DNA from: Aquificota bacterium
Lineage (GTDB): Bacteria > Aquificota > Aquificia > Aquificales > Hydrogenothermaceae
DNA length: 14,543 nt
Assembly (NCBI GenBank): GCA_013153635.1
Contig: JAADDZ010000022.1
Location: forward strand, 1 to 14,543
Direction: 5' to 3'
Within the stretch, counting starts at the first letter, position 1; every line of letters starts with the position of its first letter. Below the pieces are notes generated by a model, which worked only from the letters and a program-made list of their open reading frames with translations, was not told the DNA's origin and did no database searches. A program made the position numbers and the translations under genes. Positions 12,552-14,543 of this stretch are shown here, one piece after another.

Positions 12552-12830
12552 TCACCCCCTTTTTAGTGAGATGTTTTCAAGATGTTTTGAGATTTTTATC
12601 AGGTTTTCTCTGATTTCGTTGTATCTATCCAGCTTAGGCTGAACATTCACGCTGAACCATTCTTCAGCCTTATCCACACTATCAAAACTTTTTGACATCA
12701 CCACCACATCAGAAACGGCGTGGAAAACCCATCGGAATTTTGAATTCCCGCCTACGCTTAAAGAAACAAGCTCAACCAAACTGACCTGCTCCAGATTAAC
12801 TGTTTTGTTGTTCCCAACATCTACAAACAT
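12552..12830 (-). CDS. Unknown protein (92 aa), first gene of the early operon
   Basis: The N-terminal half is strand-rich (KTVNLEQVSLVELVSLSVGG, FRWVFHAVSDVVVMSKSFDS). The second half is helical (KAEEWFSVNVQPKLDRYNEI, ENLIKISKHLENISLK). It has an excellent AGGAGGTG ribosome binding site and is the first gene after the strong promoter at 12923-12895, so it is probably an abundant early product. No family is recognised; regulatory or replication roles are possible. Confidence 0.6.
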   Translation of the reverse strand: MFVDVGNNKTVNLEQVSLVELVSLSVGGNSKFRWVFHAVSDVVVMSKSFDSVDKAEEWFSVNVQPKLDRYNEIRENLIKISKHLENISLKRG

Positions 12831-12861
12831 GCCGGCACCTCCTAAATAACAATATTAATCG

Positions 12862-12887
12862 TATTTTGCAAAATAAAAGTAATACTT
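12862..12887 (-). promoter_or_regulatory. Candidate operators: two adjacent palindromes at the early-operon start
   Basis: TATTTTGCAAAATA (12862-12875) is a perfect 14-bp palindrome, and AAGTAATACTT (12877-12887) is an 11-bp palindrome around one central base. Both lie between the predicted transcription start (about 12888) and the ribosome binding site, where a bound repressor would block transcription. The Xre-family protein encoded next door is the natural candidate. Confidence 0.5.
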
Positions 12888-12894
12888 ATATTTG

Positions 12895-12923
12895 AGTATA
12901 AAGATACCTGTTGAATATGTCAA
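12895..12923 (-). promoter_or_regulatory. Strong sigma70-type promoter of the early operon
   Basis: On the minus strand TTGACA (12923-12918) is separated by exactly 17 bp from TATACT (12900-12895), close to the bacterial consensus. It drives the 92-aa, 58-aa, DnaC-like and 70-aa genes. Two palindromes lie directly downstream. Confidence 0.75.
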
Positions 12924-12957
12924 GTGTCAGTTGTTTTGTATAGGGAAAATTAGCGAT

Positions 12958-12972
12958 ACTTGTTTAATAAGT
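12958..12972. promoter_or_regulatory. Possible operator, imperfect inverted repeat
   Basis: ACTTGTTTAATAAGT has ACTT/AAGT half-sites with partial symmetry between. The site at 13477-13491 (TTACTTGTTGAGTAA) shares TACTTGTT and inverted-repeat form. The spacing and half-sites suggest a common regulator, but AT-rich DNA gives such matches by chance. Confidence 0.3.
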
Positions 12973-13010
12973 TGATATAGGGATATGATATTTTATTGTT
13001 TAAATTAGGA

Positions 13011-13349
13011 TTAAACGAATTGGATAAATTGAGATAGAATTTCTTTTCTCTTATTTTTTGGTAAACTTTTAAACCATTCTAAAATATCTTCTATGGTAAA
13101 GTCTTTAGGAATTTCGTCAATGGAAATCTTTTCATTAGCAAATTCAGGTGCTAAATAAGATACAGGAACTCCTAACACTTCAGATATTTTAAGTAAATTT
13201 TCCAAAGTTAATCTTACTTTTCCTTTTTCTACCAAATAAATATATGACTGCGTAGTATCTATAGCATTTGCTAACTCTAATTGAGATATTCCTTTCCTTC
13301 TACGATAATATCTTATTCTTTCACCAATCTTCTTATAAATATTTTTCAC
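13011..13349 (-). CDS. Xre-family transcriptional repressor (CI-like)
   Basis: 112 aa. Residues about 8-62 are a lambda-repressor-type helix-turn-helix: IGERIRYYRRRKGISQLELA, then NAIDTTQSYIYLVEKGKVRL and TLENLLKISEVLGVPVSYLA. A short acidic C-terminal region of about 45 residues follows (IPKDFTIEDILEWFKSLPKN). It lacks the LexA/CI autocleavage domain, so RecA-triggered self-cleavage is not expected and induction must use another route. It is divergent from a second Xre-type gene and lies upstream of the early operon, in the position of a lysogeny repressor. The operators are probably the palindromes at 12862-12887 and the inverted repeats near 12958 and 13477. Confidence 0.85.
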   Translation of the reverse strand: MKNIYKKIGERIRYYRRRKGISQLELANAIDTTQSYIYLVEKGKVRLTLENLLKISEVLGVPVSYLAPEFANEKISIDEIPKDFTIEDILEWFKSLPKNKRKEILSQFIQFV

Positions 13350-13411
13350 TTCTATACCTCTTACAGTTGCCTCACGTATTTATAATAATAGTAATGCTTT
13401 TTTTCTGACGA

Positions 13412-13439
13412 TTAATATAATTGCTTCTTATATTGACAA
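13412..13439 (-). promoter_or_regulatory. Candidate promoter for the CI-like gene, sharing its -35 with the opposite promoter
   Basis: On the minus strand TTGTCA (13439-13434) is followed after 16 bp by TATTAA (13417-13412). Its -35 hexamer overlaps the TTGACA of the rightward promoter base for base in TTGACAA, so only one polymerase could bind at a time. The leader to ATG 13349 would be about 55 nt. Confidence 0.45.
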
Positions 13440-13461
13440 CAACATTAAAGACTTGTAAAAT
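13433..13461 (+). promoter_or_regulatory. Sigma70-type promoter for the Cro-like gene
   Basis: TTGACA (13433-13438), a 17-bp spacer and TAAAAT (13456-13461) make a near-consensus promoter. The start site would be near 13468, about 30 nt before ATG 13499. The inverted repeat TTACTTGTTGAGTAA at 13477-13491 lies just downstream of that start, a possible operator. Confidence 0.65.
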
Positions 13462-13498
13462 TAACAATTACAATCATTACTTGTTGAGTAAAGGGAGT

Positions 13499-13744
13499 AT
13501 GAAATTAGCTAACTTCAGGAAGAAACACAGGATAAGACAGGAAGACCTTGCAAAAAATTTAGGCATTACGCAGGCTTCCTTATCGCAAATAGAACGTGGA
13601 ATAATTTACCCCTCCCTTTCTTTAGCTCTAAAAATAGAAGAATACACCAGACAGATAGACCCAGATAACTATATAAAGGCAACAGAACTTATAAACCCAA
13701 AAAAACTGGAAGAGTTCAAACTCCTCCAGAAGGTAGCAAAATGA
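13499..13744 (+). CDS. Small Xre-family regulator (Cro-like)
   Basis: 81 aa from ATG 13499. The helix-turn-helix occupies residues about 4-55: FRKKHRIRQEDLAKNLGITQ, then ASLSQIERGIIYPSLSLALK. A short tail ends in KLEEFKLLQKVAK. The frame stays open back to a TTG at 13421, but that is upstream of the promoter at 13433-13461 and would not be transcribed from it. GGGAG lies only one base before the ATG, which is unusually close, so the exact start (ATG 13499 or TTG 13484) is uncertain. Divergent from the CI-like gene, it would be the opposing half of a lysis-lysogeny-type switch. It converges on the membrane-protein gene ending at 13750. Confidence 0.75.
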   Translation: MKLANFRKKHRIRQEDLAKNLGITQASLSQIERGIIYPSLSLALKIEEYTRQIDPDNYIKATELINPKKLEEFKLLQKVAK

Positions 13745-13749
13745 TGGAA

Positions 13750-14190
13750 TTAACTATCCTTGAGTTTAGACTTCAGTTTTTTTATACGCTCTTGCTGTTT
13801 CTCAACCAGAGTATTAAGCACCTTCTTTTCCTGTTCCAGCTCATAAATCCTGTCCTTGAGTTCCTCAACATTTCCGGTAGATTTTTCTTCACAAAAATTA
13901 GCAAACACAAATCTCAGAAAGAGAACATTAGCGATAAAATAAGTAAAAGCAAGGAAATACGCATTGAAACTCTCGGACATCCTAAGTTTTTCAGGCATAA
14001 AATCAATAACATAATCCACAATAGCAGGAACAGTAAGATTAAGAAGTATCCCAAGCAAAATAGTAATCAAACCCAGAAACATCTTAATTTCTTTAAATGT
14101 TGCATTCATTTCCTTCCCCATACAAAAAAAGTAATTAAAATACTTCCATGCCAATTGCATAAACTTCCACGCCAACTGGATATACTCCAT
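13750..14190 (-). CDS. Two-TM membrane protein with C-terminal coiled coil
   Basis: 146 aa from ATG 14190, preceded by AGGAG at 7 bp; an in-frame TTG at 14223 directly abuts a GGGGAGG and is less likely. The N-terminus holds a duplicated heptad QLAWKFM-QLAWKYF. Membrane spans lie at about 36-60 (FLGLITILLGILLNLTVPAI) and 77-97 (AYFLAFTYFIANVLFLRFVF), and a coiled coil at 107-143 (ELKDRIYELEQEKKVLNTLV). It may act at the host inner membrane, for instance in superinfection exclusion, but that is speculative. It lies in the immunity region away from the virion operon. Confidence 0.6.
   Translation of the reverse strand: MEYIQLAWKFMQLAWKYFNYFFCMGKEMNATFKEIKMFLGLITILLGILLNLTVPAIVDYVIDFMPEKLRMSESFNAYFLAFTYFIANVLFLRFVFANFCEEKSTGNVEELKDRIYELEQEKKVLNTLVEKQQERIKKLKSKLKDS
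14142..14178 (+). repeat. Two 16-bp direct repeats at 21-bp period within a coding region
   Basis: ACTTCCATGCCAATTG (14142) recurs as ACTTCCACGCCAACTG (14163) with two differences. The period of 21 bp equals seven codons and produces the QLAWKFM/QLAWKYF duplication near the start of the minus-strand membrane protein. Both differences keep the encoded residues (Leu-Ala-Trp-Lys), so selection is probably on the protein. Confidence 0.5.
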
Positions 14191-14223
14191 CACGCCGCTC
14201 CTGAAAGTTTTTTCTCCCAGCAA

Positions 14224-14257
14224 CCTCCCCTCCTTTCTTTCGGGGGCGGTGTTTTTT
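14224..14257 (+). terminator. Terminator-like hairpin 1
   Basis: CCTCCCC (14224-14230) pairs with GGGGCGG (14243-14249) with one mismatch, followed by TG and six T. It is oriented for rightward transcription. It lies between the leftward membrane-protein gene and the truncated rightward gene. Confidence 0.5.
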
Positions 14258-14287
14258 CTGGAACTCTTGGGAATATTTTTGCAGTCT

Positions 14288-14318
14288 CCCTGCCTCTAAA
14301 TCAAGGGCAGGGCTTTTT
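14288..14318 (+). terminator. Terminator-like hairpin 2
   Basis: CCCTGCC (14288-14294) and GGCAGGG (14306-14312) form a perfect 7-bp GC-rich stem with an 11-nt loop, followed by CTTTTT. With hairpin 1 it would insulate the next gene from upstream rightward transcription, or act as an attenuator in its leader. Confidence 0.6.
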
Positions 14319-14341
14319 AAGAACACTAAGGAGGTAAAGCT

Positions 14342-14543
14342 ATGTATATTATACTGACACCTGAAAAATACCAAAACATCAAACATTTTTCAGACCTAAA
14401 AATAACATCATTAGAAAACTTTGTAAACTCCCAGCTTAAAGCAAAAGGACTACACCGCAGAAAAAACCTGAAAGAAGCCTTACTAACCCTAATAAAAGTA
14501 TCCTTCGCATACTCAAAAATGGGATATAAACAAATAGGCGTAT
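14342..14543 (+). CDS. Unknown protein, 3' end cut off by the window
   Basis: ATG 14342 follows an ideal AAGGAGGT ribosome binding site. The frame stays open to the end of the window (67 codons): MYIILTPEKYQNIKHFSDLK, then ITSLENFVNSQLKAKGLHRR and KNLKEALLTLIKVSFAYSKM. It is basic and helical. No family can be named from this part. It lies just after two tandem terminator-like hairpins, so its promoter must be between or within them, or transcription must read through. Confidence 0.6.
   Translation, partial: MYIILTPEKYQNIKHFSDLKITSLENFVNSQLKAKGLHRRKNLKEALLTLIKVSFAYSKMGYKQIGV

Noticed and set aside
13421-13498. N-terminal extension of the Cro-like protein from TTG 13421
   Set aside because: It would begin upstream of the near-consensus promoter 13433-13461 and adds residues unlike an Xre domain.
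13741-14386. Plus-strand 198-aa frame and minus-strand 83-aa frame around the immunity region
   Set aside because: The first runs antisense through the two-TM protein and the hairpins. The second overlaps the hairpins and the start of the truncated gene. Neither has a plausible start or domain.

Overview
The window looks like most of an integrated or extrachromosomal virus-like element from an AT-rich, probably thermophilic Gram-negative bacterium. The proteins are rich in Lys, Glu and Ile, the genes are tightly packed, Shine-Dalgarno sequences are clear, and the lysis genes are of Gram-negative phage type. Aquificota would fit, but no taxonomic marker is present and that is only a guess. I see no tRNA, rRNA, CRISPR array or insertion sequence.

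Layout. (1) Positions 1-220 are non-coding and hold four direct repeats at an exact 22-bp period (iterons), followed by a rightward operon: a small helix-turn-helix protein, a 438-aa protein of unknown function, a HEPN-domain protein and a 95-aa protein. (2) Positions 2479-9266 are a leftward operon of 16 genes. It encodes a membrane-anchored transglutaminase-like protein, several small proteins with one membrane segment each, an Arg/Lys-rich membrane protein, a 146-aa beta-rich protein followed by a strong terminator (best capsid candidate), two more small beta-rich proteins, a spike/fibre-like protein, a membrane-anchored LysM protein, a GH108/PG-binding muramidase with a C-terminal membrane anchor, and a 3TM-type holin. 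(3) Positions 9412-10186 (rightward) resemble a toxin-antitoxin pair with a RelE/ParE-type toxin. (4) Positions 10183-11378 (leftward) encode a tyrosine recombinase and a ribbon-helix-helix/coiled-coil protein. (5) Positions 11426-12830 (leftward) are an early-type operon with a DnaC/IstB-like helicase loader, driven by a near-consensus promoter with palindromes at its start. (6) Positions 13011-13744 are a divergent pair of Xre-family regulators resembling a CI/Cro switch. (7) Positions 13750-14543 hold a two-TM coiled-coil protein, two tandem terminator-like hairpins and a gene cut off by the window end.

How it may work. Terminase, portal, major tail protein and tape measure are all absent. 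About ten of the 16 genes in the leftward operon encode proteins with membrane segments. The best reading is a small tailless virus with a membrane-containing virion and jelly-roll-type small capsid proteins, and the lysozyme, LysM and spike proteins would serve entry or release. No packaging ATPase or replication initiator was recognised, so the element may be incomplete here, may be a satellite, or may use unfamiliar proteins.

The most unusual feature is a pair of 42-bp direct repeats (2441-2482 and 11388-11429). They flank exactly the virion module, the toxin-antitoxin pair and the integrase, and they exclude the iterons, DnaC-like gene and switch. This suggests an excisable or exchangeable virion cassette inside a plasmid-like replicon. 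Functional statements rest on motif recognition by eye, and no database search was run.
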